64,000 nt of DNA from Amyelois transitella (Eukaryota; Arthropoda; Insecta; Lepidoptera; Pyralidae), in assembly GCF_032362555.1 (NCBI RefSeq), contig NC_083517.1:4918001-4982000 (forward strand), in the 5' to 3' direction. A model generated the notes under the pieces. The model did no database searches and had not been told where the DNA came from. It was given only the letters and a program-made list of their open reading frames with translations. A program made the translations under genes and the position numbers. Positions within the stretch are counted from its first letter, which is position 1; each line of letters begins with the position of its first letter. Positions 22,853 through 34,471 of this stretch are shown in pieces.

Positions 22853-25800
22853 ATGGAAGAAACTATACCTATTTTAGTTTCTTGTAAGCCTCTGAAGCCA
22901 GAATTTGAGAAATTAAGTAAAATTCCTTTATCCTGTACCGAGGTTAGTTTCCAATATACATAAAAGTCAAGATAAATTAAAATGTTTGCTATGAAATAAT
23001 GGTGTTTTAAAAGTTTGTTTTGAATGTAATAGATTAACCTCTACCCAAGTAACCACAATTGGCCATTAATTAGGAACTTTTTAGCCAGTGTAAACGTGGC
23101 TTAGTGAATAGTAAAACAATGTTTGGTTAAGTAAAGAAAGAATATCTCTAAATGGATGTCTTAAAAGAAGCCAAAAAGAGAAAGTATTAATATAAGATCA
23201 TCAAAAGTAACAGGGCCACTTGATATTGGGCATACTAACCATATAAAACTAGCAAATCTTCTCACACTGTGGCATGCTTTACATATAGCTTGCTTTTTAA
23301 AGTACCTTGAGCTTTGAACCTGATGCACAATCATGTTGTCATGACAAGTAATATTTCAGATATAAATGGCACACATGTTGTCATGAGTTGTACATATAAT
23401 CTCATTTTCTAAATATCATTTTTGATTGCTTTTTTAGTTTACTATTGGAAGGGGTTTGAAGAACTCTGTTGTTATACCATATTTGGCTATATCTAGAAAT
23501 CATTGTGCAATAAAGAATAATGAAAACAATGACTGGATCATTGAAGATTTCAGTTCTTTTGGTATATCAATCAACGGTGAAAAGTTAGGGAAAAATAAAT
23601 TAAGAATACTTCATCATGAAGACCTGATTACCTTAGATCTTTCTGAAGAATTTACATACAAATTTATAAACAATTCAGACTTTGAAGTGCCAAGTAAGAG
23701 GAGGAAATTGGAATGTACAAAGGAAGATTTCATTGATAATGTGAAAATAAAGTTTGAAGAATCTCAAAGTTACGAAATAAAACATATAGAGGACAAAATT
23801 CAGAATGCGAAACAGATGCAGACAACATCTATGATATTAAAGCAGCAACTTCAACTTGATATGAACAGGAAAATTCAGCAGCTGGAAAGTAAATATGCTG
23901 CTCAGATAGAGAACTTGAAAGGGGAGAAGAATGAAGTGGAGAAACTGAAAGCAATTCATGTGGCGGAAAGAGATGCTCAGCTAGCTGCCATCAAAGGGGA
24001 GATGGAAGGAAAAATTGCTGAGTTAATGGTAGGTTTCACTTTTTTTAATTCATATTGAGGGCTACCCTCTCCCTCCCACTTTACAATCTCAACTCAATTA
24101 GAAGTAACATATATTATCACTGAAAACAATGGACAACCAACACTATAAATGTGAGAATAAGAATTTTGATAAAAAGTCATATCCATAAATACATATCATA
24201 TAATCAGGTCTTATGGGGTAGACAGATAAAACAGTCCCACTGAAAGGCCACACTCAGCTCCATGGCTCAATAATGGAAGTCTACCCATTGCCTAAAAGGA
24301 GAATCACAGATCTATTTGCCTATCCCTTGAAGACACTCACTTTCTTTTATATGAATAAATTTCATAGAAATGTTATGTGTAATAATTTCATAGAAAAATC
24401 ATTTTACATACAGTTTTAAAATAAAAAGAGATATGGATGAGCACAGATAAGTGTAAGCAATTAGGATTGTAGTGCTTACTATTGAAACATTAATTAAGTA
24501 TTCATAATTTGCAGGAACAAATCGAAAAACATAATGACGCAGAATCTGAGCTTTTGAAAGAAAATAATACGCTTAAAGAGAAGTTATTGAAAGAACGTGA
24601 AGAGTTTTTATCTGAATTGAACCGTAAGAACTCCTCAAAAGAAGAAATGTTAGAAAAACTGGAAGCAAAAATAAAAGAACAAGAGGAAATCCGCACAAAG
24701 GAAAAACAAGAGTTAGAAGAAATGCTAAGAAAAGAAACTGAGCAGCTGAGATTGGCTAAAGAAAAAGTGAGTTTTATGTATTTCTATTACTACTGAATCT
24801 TTTAAAAAAAAAGTGCAAATTTGACTTAAATTATGTACAAACATTGCACTATTTCTTTCACATTCTTTGAGAGATACTAGTAAAAGTAATAAAGATTAAA
24901 TTTTTATGAACTCTATATACTAAGTGCAGTTTGAAATGATAAATTAGTAACGTATTAGTAATTCTTTATTTTAGGAATTAAAAGAGTTAGATGAGCAAAA
25001 GCGACTAAGGGAAGCTGAGTTGGAACAGGAACTTGAGAAAATAAGGAAGTCCTTTGAAGAGAAAGTGCAACAGACTGAGCAAGAAAAACAAAGGGCTGAA
25101 CAGCTTCTTAGTGAGCAAATGGAACAGATGAAGAGATTCAATGATGAGGAAAAAGCTAAGATGGAGCAATTGGTATGTGAACAGAGTTTATAATTAAGTA
25201 CATTCCCTAGAAGGAAGTGTCAATATTTGCTGAAAATAAGCAGATTACAGACTGATTTGCCAAACTTGTAAAAATGAGAATTATATGGGTCAGATTGGAT
25301 AGACTAGTTTTAGCACACAAAACACTGTGTCCTTTATTTTATTTTACTGTCCTTCCTTACTGTTTTTCTTAAAACTAGTTTGCCTATACAAACATACATA
25401 TAGTCATGTTTATATCCCTTGTGTGGTAAACAGAGCCAACAGTCATAGACTGCCTTTTTCTGTAAATATGTTTTTATTTTACCCTTGTGAGAATAAAAAT
25501 TGAATATTATTTTCTATATTTATAGGTTTTGGAAAGAGCAGCAATAGAAAAACAACTAGCAGATGCACAAGCAGAGTCTGAGAAATCCCTTAAAGATCTG
25601 AAGGTAACATAAAATATATAGAACTTATAGTTCAGAGACATTATGGTGAAAGGTTAGGTCAGAAGTATACTAAACTGATGAGCTTAAAGCAAAACATTGA
25701 TGTGGATGAAACAAATAAATATACATGATTGTGTCAAGTAAAAATATGTAGTCTTAATTATAATTCTAGGTGAATTAATCATATCCTTGAAGATAATACG

Positions 25801-28800
25801 AGGCTATAATAACCACATTCAACTCGATAACTTAATTAATCGTCTATCTGTACCAAATCGACGATTACTGCAGCGGCAAGTCAGCCGCAACGTTTGTTTG
25901 CACTTCTGACCACGCTACCATATCCCCTGCGCAATCCTCTCTCTGTCGCACGCTCTGAGCATGCGACAGAGAGGGGATTGCGTATAGAAAATGAAAATTT
26001 AAATCATCATCCTGATTGTGATATTTATTTGGATGGATGGAATAAGAAGAATTTTTTTGTTATTTTGTGAGAAAGGTGAATGTTCTTCAACTTGTTTGTT
26101 TCTGTAACTTCTTTGTTTCTTGCCCATATTATACTTGTTATTTGTCCTTTTCATTTGAAATGAAAACTGTCAAGATTTTATTTTGTTATATAAGAATTCC
26201 TTGCCAAATACTTTAAGAGGTACTATCGTTGTATTATTGGCGTAAATAAATAAATAATTAATGTATACATGTAAACTGGAAATTAAAAAGTAATATTTAA
26301 CATTTTCAAATCACTTCCTATATGGCAGCACGCCTATAGCCTACCTAGAGAAAATTTAATGTGCTTCATTGATGAACGACAAAGATGATTTCCTTCTATT
26401 TCGATCATAAGTCAAAAATAAAAGATTTAAGTGAGTCTTGTTCTTAGCCTTTTTTTCCAACTATCTGTTTTTATTATTTGATTTTGTTTCAGACACGAGT
26501 CACAGAAAGAGAAACAGAGTTAGCAGCTTTGGCAGCTGAAAGGATTGAGCAACAAGTAGAGCAATCTAGTGGAGTCATCAACTCTTTACAAGAGCAATTA
26601 GAAAAGGTAAGCAATGGTATATGTTCCTATTTGTCCTGTTTGATAATTTTGATATATTATTTACTTTAAGGTTATCTACATAAAAAATTGTATCTTAATT
26701 CATAGAATGAAATGGAAGTAGCTTCCTGTTATTGCCTGACCAGCACAGAAAGCGCATTTGTTCTATATTATTCCAAATTCCAGCATACAAATGCTGACAA
26801 ACATACATATTTCTTGATTATAGTTAGTCTCCCTATGAGAATGTGTCTATCGCCAGGAGGAGTTAATCCATCTTGTATTCCTTGCAGGTAAAGAAACAGC
26901 TGGAGTCCGTAGAGAACGAAAAAAATACTCTGCTTGAAACAATGTCCCTGCCCGAGGTTCAGGTTAGCAGCGAAAGCTCCTCGAAGCAGATGCTGGCTGC
27001 AGTCGGGGAGGTCATGGAGAGCGAGCTGCAGTGCAGCATCTGCGCGGAACTGTTCATCACAGCGACCACACTTAATTGCTCGCACACTTTTTGCAAATAT
27101 TGTATCACAATGTGGAAGAAAAAAAAGAAAGACTGCCCTATTTGTAGGTGAGTACAAACATATAAGTAATGTACGGAAGCCAAATTATTGTTTTATATGT
27201 GATAAAACTTAATTATCGAAAATGTCATTCCGTTTGTATTATAGAACCCGAAAAGATAAGCAGCTTTGGCAGTGCCGTGTGGTTCCTGGCACCAATACCA
27301 AAAAAGAATAGGACCACTCCATCTCTTTCCCATGGATGTCTTAAAAGGCGACTAAGGGATAGGCGATGGGCCAGCAACCTGTCACTATTTGAATCTCAAT
27401 TCATCATTAAGCCAAATAGCTGAACGTGGCCATTCAGTCTTTTCAAGACTGTTGGCTCTGTCTTCCCCGCAAGGAATATGGACGTGACCATATGTATGGA
27501 TGTAAAAAGACACAAAATCATTACAAGTTAATAATTTAAAATTGACTGTACTTTTCATAGAACATCTCGGTTATGGGTAAGCTGATGAAATGTCCATTGC
27601 ACAAATCATAGACGAAATGTATCAAATGACTGTTCAATTACCGCATGTGTGGCAAAATGTATTTTTTAACTAAGCTACTAAACTATTATTTGTGTACTGT
27701 ACTACTATGTATTTGTGAATTAATTACATTTAATGACTTTTTTTTAGATCTCACATTCTATCAGAGTGCAAAAGCATAGTCATAGATTCATTTATAGAAA
27801 AGATGGTACAAAATTTAACTGAAGAACTAAAGACGAAAAGGCAGGAGCTACTTAAGAACAGAGAAGGTAAACTTTATCTATAAATAAAGTAATTTAAAGA
27901 CATTCCTTTCATTGTTATTGTACTGTTTATTAAAGCATGTCAATCTTCACTCTTCCTTCAATGCTTATCTATTATAACCATAATATAATGCAGTTCTGCA
28001 AGCTATAAAATCTCAAGGCTTGGCAATGTGTTTATAGCGAGAAACATCTGTGAATACAATATTACTTTTATTTTCGTCACATCAGACCAGGCATGTGTTA
28101 TAAACAGGGATCACCAAGAATGGTGCCGTGTAGTTACCGGCAAGCCAAAAAGCTGAACGTGGCCGATCAGACTTCAAGGCCGTTGGCTCTGTCAACCCCG
28201 TAAGAAAGAAGTAGCTATATGTGTGTATCACCAAGAATCTAGAATTTCTGAGCGCTACAAAAAGTCACTGGCCACATGTAAACAAACAATGCAGCTTCAT
28301 AGCAACCTAATTACAAAATTTTATAAATAAATATTATCTTTTTTAATACTTATATCAAATTGGTGAAAAAATCATTTTGTACCGTAACCTATAGACGTAA
28401 TTAAATAATAAGAAAGTAGTACCTACATAGCTGATGAAGCTGTATTGTTTACAGAACAGGAGTTACAACTGTGGCGACAGCCCAGCGCATCCACCAGTAG
28501 GTATGAATCTATTTGTGTATGGATTTATTTTCACCAATTTTATGTAAGTAACTCTATATGAGTACGAAACATTGAATGTGAATGTAACATGCATAGATCG
28601 ACTGATTTGTAACTAAAAGATATAAGCATCTTGTGGCAGCTAAAGTAAATTTATTCACATAGAGTACCTACAGGCCTTGACACATATTTGTTTTTGGAAG
28701 ATTGCATAAAATGATAGATGACGCACAAGAAGTGTGCAAGGATCGTGGAAATATTGTCAGTACCGAATATATTAGTCTTACTAAATAATGTAATATATGT

Positions 28801-31224
28801 CTATGAGTTTGGCCTTCTTGTTCAAAGACTAAAGCATTCCGTGATGTTGCAGAGGAGATCACAGCTATGAAGAAGAAGCCAGCTACGAGAACATCGACAC
28901 GTACTTCGAATACTTCGAGGCGGAGGACTACGAATATTACCCGTAAGTAAATATTTTGTTGGGTTTTTACTACTTTATAACCCTTTTAGCTAGCGACGTA
29001 ATATCTAAAGACCCACAATCCCGCTGAAAAATCATATGAGTTTTAAAGTTCCGGGTTCAAATCGTATAGATAATAGACGTAACTTTATAAATGTATGTAT
29101 GTTCATATTATAATATATTCTTAGAAAAAAGGGAGAATATGACAGAATGTAATATTTTAATTGGAGGAGAAAAAGTGGAACAAGTGAAAGAGTTTGTATA
29201 CGTAGTATACGTAGTAAGTTTACAGCAGATGGATTGTGTGATAGTTATTGCGATAGGAGGAATACCAGTAAATAATATTGTTGCATGTAGAACACGTAGT
29301 ATAATTTATACTTCGGGGCTAGCTCAATCTGTGTAAATCGTCTCGTCCATATTTATTTAATGTAACCAATAAGTTCCAGCAGCGATGATTACACCGGCTT
29401 CTACAGCTGGCACGTCTAACCGCTCGGCTCCGATAGCAGTGGTGGACCTGACGGCGGCGACGGCGCCCCGCATCGTGCCCCGGCCGCCGCCGCCGCGCCC
29501 GCCCGTCGTCGTGCTGGCGTCGGGGGCGCGCCCGCTGGTGAGTCTGCTTGTAACTTTGCAAGGAACAGTAGGTACTGTAATCAGCGCGGCTTCGCAGCGT
29601 TGTTTCACGCAAATTAGACGGCATCGGTAATTATTAGAATTAGTAAAGAACAAAAGGCGTGAATTGCCAATCGTATCCGAAAAAACCGCATTCAAATCGG
29701 AGCATTATTTTTCGCGTAACGGGAGTATAAATATAAATTTAAAAAAAAGCAAGTTTGGTTTCTATTGGTCATAATCTATATATATAAAACTCTTCCGTTA
29801 CTGAGTGACTGACTGACAGACAACGCACAGTCGAAACTACTGGTCGTAGACAGCTGAAATTTGGAATGTAGGTTCCTTGGGATATGTAGGGGAGCACTAA
29901 GAAAGGATTTTTGGAAATTCAACCCCCAAGGGGGGGAAAAGGGGTAAAAACGTTTCTATGAAAAATCTTATTCCTTGGGTTTATAAACTTGAAACTTGGC
30001 ATGAACACGTACATAGGCAAGTAAATATGTTTGACATTATAAGTTTTTTCAAACTACCCTCCAATCGTGATTTAGGGGGTGCGATTGGGTGACTGATTTA
30101 TTAACGCACAGCCGAAACCGCTCGGTATAGGAGTCTGAGATTTTGAACAGAGGTTCCTTTAGTAACATAAGTGAGCACTAAGAAGGGATTTTTGAAATGT
30201 CAACCCCCAAGGGGGGGAAACGGGATAAACTGAGCCGGGGCTGCGGGAAAGTTCTAACGAGATACCGTGGCCCCGGAACGCAAAGGGCAACTGAAGGAAC
30301 GAGGTGGATTTTAGTCAGTAAAAGTCTGACACTCCCTTCCGTTCCACCCAGAGCGGGAGAGGTCATTTGATGATTTCCCATCCTTAAAAAAAAAGACTTT
30401 GTATGACAACTTTCAGTCGTCTCTTTAACATACATAATAACATACATAATTATGTACATACATGCAAAACATTAATAACATCACGCCTTTAAATCCCTAT
30501 TTTGTGTTAACACTACCCATACAAACAGCTAAAAGGAAACAAGTGAAGAGACGAAATTTGTCCGCATCCATTTTCACCTAAATTCTTAACGTTAATGAGA
30601 TTTACTTTTTATTATCAGGTCAACCTAATAGCCTCACATGTACGTATAACTTCGTAAGAATTTTCTTTCAACTCCTAACCGTTGAGGAGTTGTACCTTCC
30701 ATCATCAGCTCATTCACATGGGATGATGACTATCAGACTATATTTGTTTACACATGTAATCGATAAACTCCGAAACTACTGAATCGATTTCAAACATTCA
30801 CCATTAGAAAGCTACATCATCCCTGAGTAACACAGGCTATATTTAATTCCAGTTGTAACAAGATATCAGCCTGTGGAAGAAAAAGCCCTGTCGAGATCAT
30901 TAAAAAACGCTATATATAACCGAATTACACGTGGGCGAAGCCGCGGGCGGAAAGCTAGTATAGATATATATGACCAACCATATCGATTGCTTGCCAATAT
31001 CTTTCAAGTAGAGTCATCAGTCAGTTACAATTTTATTGTATATGGATTTTATTTAACAGATGCAGCAGCAACTGGCGCGGCCCGTGCAGGCAACCACCGC
31101 CGACGGCAGAACATCGCAGGTGTACCTGGTTCCCATTACGGCGGCTACGGCCGCTGCTTCCATTGCGGCGCCCGCGGCCATTGGGTCCCCCGCTGCCCCT
31201 TCAGATAACTCTAATACTAACTAG
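22853..31224 (+). CDS. RNF8-like E3 ubiquitin ligase: FHA, coiled coil, RING
   Basis: RNF8 proteins read phospho-threonine marks at DNA breaks through an FHA domain and build ubiquitin chains through a RING. Exons: 22853-22942, 23438-24028, 24515-24766, 24975-25172, 25526-25603, 26493-26606, 26888-27147, 27748-27866, 28455-28500, 28853-28942, 29380-29537, 31060-31224, all with GT/AG ends and matching phases. The FHA domain (residues about 31-105) shows FTIGRG, ISRNHC and SINGEKLG. A Glu/Lys-rich coiled coil follows. The RING (about 490-527) has CSIC, CSHTFCKYC and CPIC. The direct frame ends EYYPSDDYTGFYSWHV at a TAA in exon 11 (29417-29419), giving 625 residues. The rest of exon 11 and exon 12 stay open in other frames, one holding a perfect zinc knuckle CFHCGARGHWVPRC ending at 31208, another running to TAG 31224, so the true C-terminus is uncertain. 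Introns contain retroposons, RTE scraps and a Helitron. Human RNF8 is shorter (485 residues). Confidence 0.88.
24200..24330 (-). repeat. Old retroposon copy in RNF8-like intron
   Basis: Diverged minus-strand copy: 'cttatggggtagacagat', 'aaaggccacactcagct', 'cccattgcctaaaaggag' and 'gcctatccctt' in family order. Confidence 0.6.
25388..25450 (-). repeat. Retroposon tail fragment in RNF8-like intron
   Basis: 'acatacatatagtcatgttt' then atatcccttgtgtggtaaac and agagccaacagtc: the 3' end of the family on the minus strand. Confidence 0.65.
25930..25982. repeat. Hairpin: 21-bp arms, 11-base loop
   Basis: Arm cgcaatcctctctctgtcgc plus a, loop cgctctgagca, arm tgcgacagagaggggattgc plus g: one mismatch in 21. 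It lies in the intron between exons 5 and 6 of the RNF8-like gene, in a locally GC-rich patch. It could be a foldback element remnant. Confidence 0.7.
27272..27503 (+). mobile_element. RTE-tailed retroposon in RNF8-like intron
   Basis: Head to tail copy with an internal deletion of the 'gcttacaaacttgggattc' block; ends 'gaccatatgtatggatgt'. Same strand as the host gene. Confidence 0.9.
28122..28228 (+). mobile_element. Internally deleted retroposon in RNF8-like intron
   Basis: The head 'ggtgccgtgtagttaccggc' joins directly to the distal body 'aagccaaaaagctgaacgtg' and tail 'tatatgtgtgtat', so the middle ~150 bp are missing. Confidence 0.75.
28711..28745 (+). repeat. Tiny RTE ORF scrap (C-terminal end)
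   Basis: Encodes DDAQEVCKDRG, matching VDEAKEVCRDRG near the C-terminus of the LINE ORF at 13955-17065. It lies in the intron between exons 9 and 10 of the RNF8-like gene. Confidence 0.5.
29137..29285 (+). repeat. RTE ORF fragment in RNF8-like intron
   Basis: Encodes TECNILIGGEKVEQVKEFVY, nearly identical to the segment after the YADD motif of the LINE ORF at 13955-17065. It then continues through frameshifts ('agtttacagcagatgg', 'taggaggaat'). A 5'- and 3'-broken remnant. Confidence 0.8.
29775..30958 (+). mobile_element. Non-autonomous Helitron in the last RNF8-like intron
   Basis: Begins TC (tctatatatataaaactctt), ends gcgaagccgcgggcggaaag then CTAG, and is flanked by host A on the left and T on the right: the Helitron signature (5' TC, 3' CTRR after a GC hairpin, insertion between A and T, no duplication). 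It is 1184 bp and encodes no Rep/helicase. A second, shorter copy on the minus strand lies at 36089-36987. An open frame crossing both copies (GGTEGSVRLLLTK) is shared only because the DNA is. Confidence 0.88.
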
Positions 31225-32666
31225 TGTAATCTTATGTCGTTAATTACGTCCAAGTTTTATTGGGCAATTTCTCAGGCCTTTTTAAGGGTTATCATAGATT
31301 AAAGTCTTTATTTTTCATCGTTTTACATCGACAATGAGATTCTACGAGTTCTTATGAGCTGAATTATATTATGCATATGTAAATCGACTATGTATTAAAT
31401 TTTCAGGCCTTTTTAGAATGTCATTCCATTTTATCTTACTACGTATACCTTCCTATCTGTAGCTAAGCTCAGACTAAGGAGTGATCTGTATTTGAGCCGA
31501 CAAAAATATTGACGAAGTCAATGAATAGCCGCTCCATCTAGTAAAAATTTCAATATTAACTACAGAAAGAAACCTATGATGCGCGTAGCTTACCACGTGC
31601 TTGCCAAAAGTTAGAATCTCAAACATTTCTTGCCTATAGGCACAGTTATGGAGATATATTAACTCCATTTATGTTTTAGTAAATGAATCTATCACGAAAG
31701 TTTTAAATTTAATCTTTGTATAGAATTTTACTGGAAACTTTTATATTGGAGGTTGTCTCAAAAAATGCTTCGCATGTCTAAGTAAAGGTTTTGCAAACAT
31801 AAAGGGTTATAAAACTTTAGGATTCTATTACTGAAACTTCGTTGTCCATCTGTCTGGGTGTCACCAAGCTGTATCTCATGAACCATGATAGCTAGACGGT
31901 TTAAATTGCACAAATGGTTCTGTTTGCCATATTTGTTTTTGATATTTCGTTGCCACTACAATTATAAATATTTAAAGGACTCCCTTACAACAAGCGGGAA
32001 GTTTTTCCTTTGCTCAATAATTATAGCGGCATGTAGATACTTGAAGTATTCACAAAACAAATATGGACGGTACGGAACCCTTCGTGCGAGAGTCCGACTC
32101 ACACATGGCTACTTTTTTTTGTTGGTATTTTGTAATGTGAAAAAGCTCGCCAGCTTTGCGACGACAATGATTTCGGGCAGTTTTGGGGCCATGTGTGTTA
32201 TTATTTTGTTTTCATTAAAATAAAAATTGTATTAATACTCAGTATTATAGATCAAAAAATTTTACAAAAATATTATGTATTGTTAGTTATGTTGCCTTTT
32301 TATTTATTTTTTAAATATAAAATTTATGTTATTCCCCATACCTTTATATATATAACTTCATATCACTAAGGTTGATAAAGCATGTCATAACTTCATTGTC
32401 ACTTCTTAAGTATTTTTGAAGTAAAGCAAAGTTAAAGTGAGGGACATGTAATAATAACGTTCATGGGTAAATCTTGAGATTCGGCGTATTCAGTTGATTA
32501 CCCTCGCAAAATTTATTTTTATAGATAGATAGTAAAAAAATAGAACATAAAATTTTACTTCATTCTTGATATATATAAATCATAGGCATCACGTTTGGTT
32601 GGGTGGTTCCTGAAATATAGAGATATTCAAAGTTTTGTGGACAGAGGAATCAACAAATGGTGACAT
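31225..32666. other. RNF8-like 3' flank and intergenic DNA
   Basis: No gene. 31790-32215 has phrases of a common moth repeat ('gtacggaacccttcgtgcga', 'gagtccgactcacacatgg'); a related fragment is at 48590-48790. Confidence 0.4.
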
Positions 32667-32755
32667 GTTGTCAAACCATACGTTTTGACAATTATTAAGC
32701 GATATATGTATAGTATCCTATAATAATGAATAAAAATTTTGAATTTTTAATTTGA
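32667..32755 (+). repeat. LINE-type 3' end, second copy
   Basis: 'gtcaaaccatacg', 'acaattattaagcgatat' and 'cctataataatgaataaaaa' with a ttttgaatttt end, as at 10485-10565. Confidence 0.55.
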
Positions 32756-33012
32756 CAAAGGAATCAAAATAGAAACGATAATTAGAAAAAAAATAAGTTT
32801 TATTAATAATTAACAGTAGGTAATTATTTCTACATAAATTTAATGAGTCTTTTAGTTGCAGTAGTTGTCACATTGTACATAAAGCACTATTAAACAAAAA
32901 TAAAAAAATGCTAAAATCCAACTTCTCCTTGAAAGTAAATCAAGTAGCAAATTATTCATAATAAAGTATCGGTACAAACAGTTTGAAATGAAGTGATAAA
33001 AATATTATAAAA

Positions 33013-33108
33013 TTAAAAAATATTTTTTCCAGTCTGTGACGTTCGACGAGTCGTTTTTTCTCTAGTAGGTATTTCTTCTCTAGATTGTTTTGGAGGCATG
33101 GCTGGAGT
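33013..33108 (-). CDS. Candidate terminal exon of an unidentified minus-strand gene
   Basis: After a good acceptor (tgtatttcag on the minus strand) a phase-0 frame reads TPAMPPKQSREEIPTREKTT and on to a stop after 31 codons. Downstream are AT-rich sequence and an AATAAA-type signal near 32795. The composition (Lys/Arg/Thr/Ser-rich) suits a nuclear protein tail. I could not find upstream exons; the DNA above 33932 is transposon, so the rest may lie beyond it or this may be a remnant. Confidence 0.3.
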   Translation of the reverse strand, partial: TPAMPPKQSREEIPTREKTTRRTSQTGKNIF

Positions 33109-34471
33109 CTGAAATACAACATGCATTGGTGGTTTTAAAGCATAGCATTACTGAAATAGAAAGTAGCGTGAATTAACAATAATAAATACTTTTTAATGTA
33201 AAGAATGTATAAGACACTAGCGGAACCGAATGACTTCGTTCTGTCAAAAAAATTTGTAATATGACAGTTTTTTGTTCCTATCTATTAGGTTAGACCTACA
33301 TTGCTTAGACAACAGTGAACTTTATACATTAGCAATAAAACTCAAATTGACTGTTCGTATTAGTTAGAAAACGTTTGTATGGGAAATAGAAAAATGCTGT
33401 TTTGAAGATTTTCCCGGCAATTATTCTAATTTTTCTCACGTTTTAAACCTTCCCTAGACCTCCACGAATAATTCAAGACCAAGATAAGATAAATCCGTTA
33501 GCCGTTCTCGAGTTTTAGCGAGACTAACGAACAGCAATTAATTTTTATATTATGTATAAGACATAAGGTATTTGCAAGAATTCTGCCTAGTTTTAAGGAA
33601 AATGAGGATTTTCTTTCTTTAAAATAATAAATTTCGATAACCCTGGCGCAAATAAGTACCAAGGGGATCAATGCCAGCGATTACCGATTGTGGTAAAATA
33701 TTTTAAATTATAATAATAAAATAAACAAATAACGATCATTAAAAGCTATACCATAATAACAGCACATAATTCAAATCAAATTAAATAACATTTCAATCTG
33801 TCCAGGGTAATCAACGACCTAGTGAAACAAAACGAGCGACGAGTAGTACAATCATCCCCAACGATGTTCGAAACGCTACTAGCGGTAGCGGCACCGATGC
33901 GTTGACATTATGTACTCCTCTAAACTAGAGTAAGATCCCAGAGCCGTAAGACACAACTTATTTTCTAAAGAATGGATCTTTCGATTCTCAGTAGTCTTTC
34001 ATGCACTTTTAATACCTGCATGTTTGTGAGACTTGCCCGGTGACACCTGCGCAGGTACCAGGCGAGAAAGGTAACTAAAAATCACAGTTACTTAACTTAA
34101 ATTTTTATGACTGATTTTTATATATATTTTATAGAATATTACTCTGAAGTCATATCAGAGAAGTCAGACGCTTTCCATGCGCCAGAACTTTTGTCAGACG
34201 CTTTAAAGCTCTATCAAAAAAAAATTAACTTAATTTATTTTTAAATGTCTGACTTTTATATATGTTATTCAGATAACTATTACAAAGTTGTATTAAATCA
34301 GTCAGACAGTTTGTAATGACCAAACACCCCTTAAACACAAGAATTACTCAGCCTCGAGTATGAGCGTGATAGCACAATGCGGATGCGCGTCAGAGTAAAA
34401 TATCTAATATTTGAAAAGTACTTACTGTTTTCAATTTCATATTTTTGCATATCTATTCAAATACCATGAAA

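Noticed and set aside
29319-29695. Minus-strand Arg/Ala-rich frames opposite RNF8-like exon 11
   Set aside because: Complement of the GC-rich Pro/Ala coding exon; no splice or domain support.
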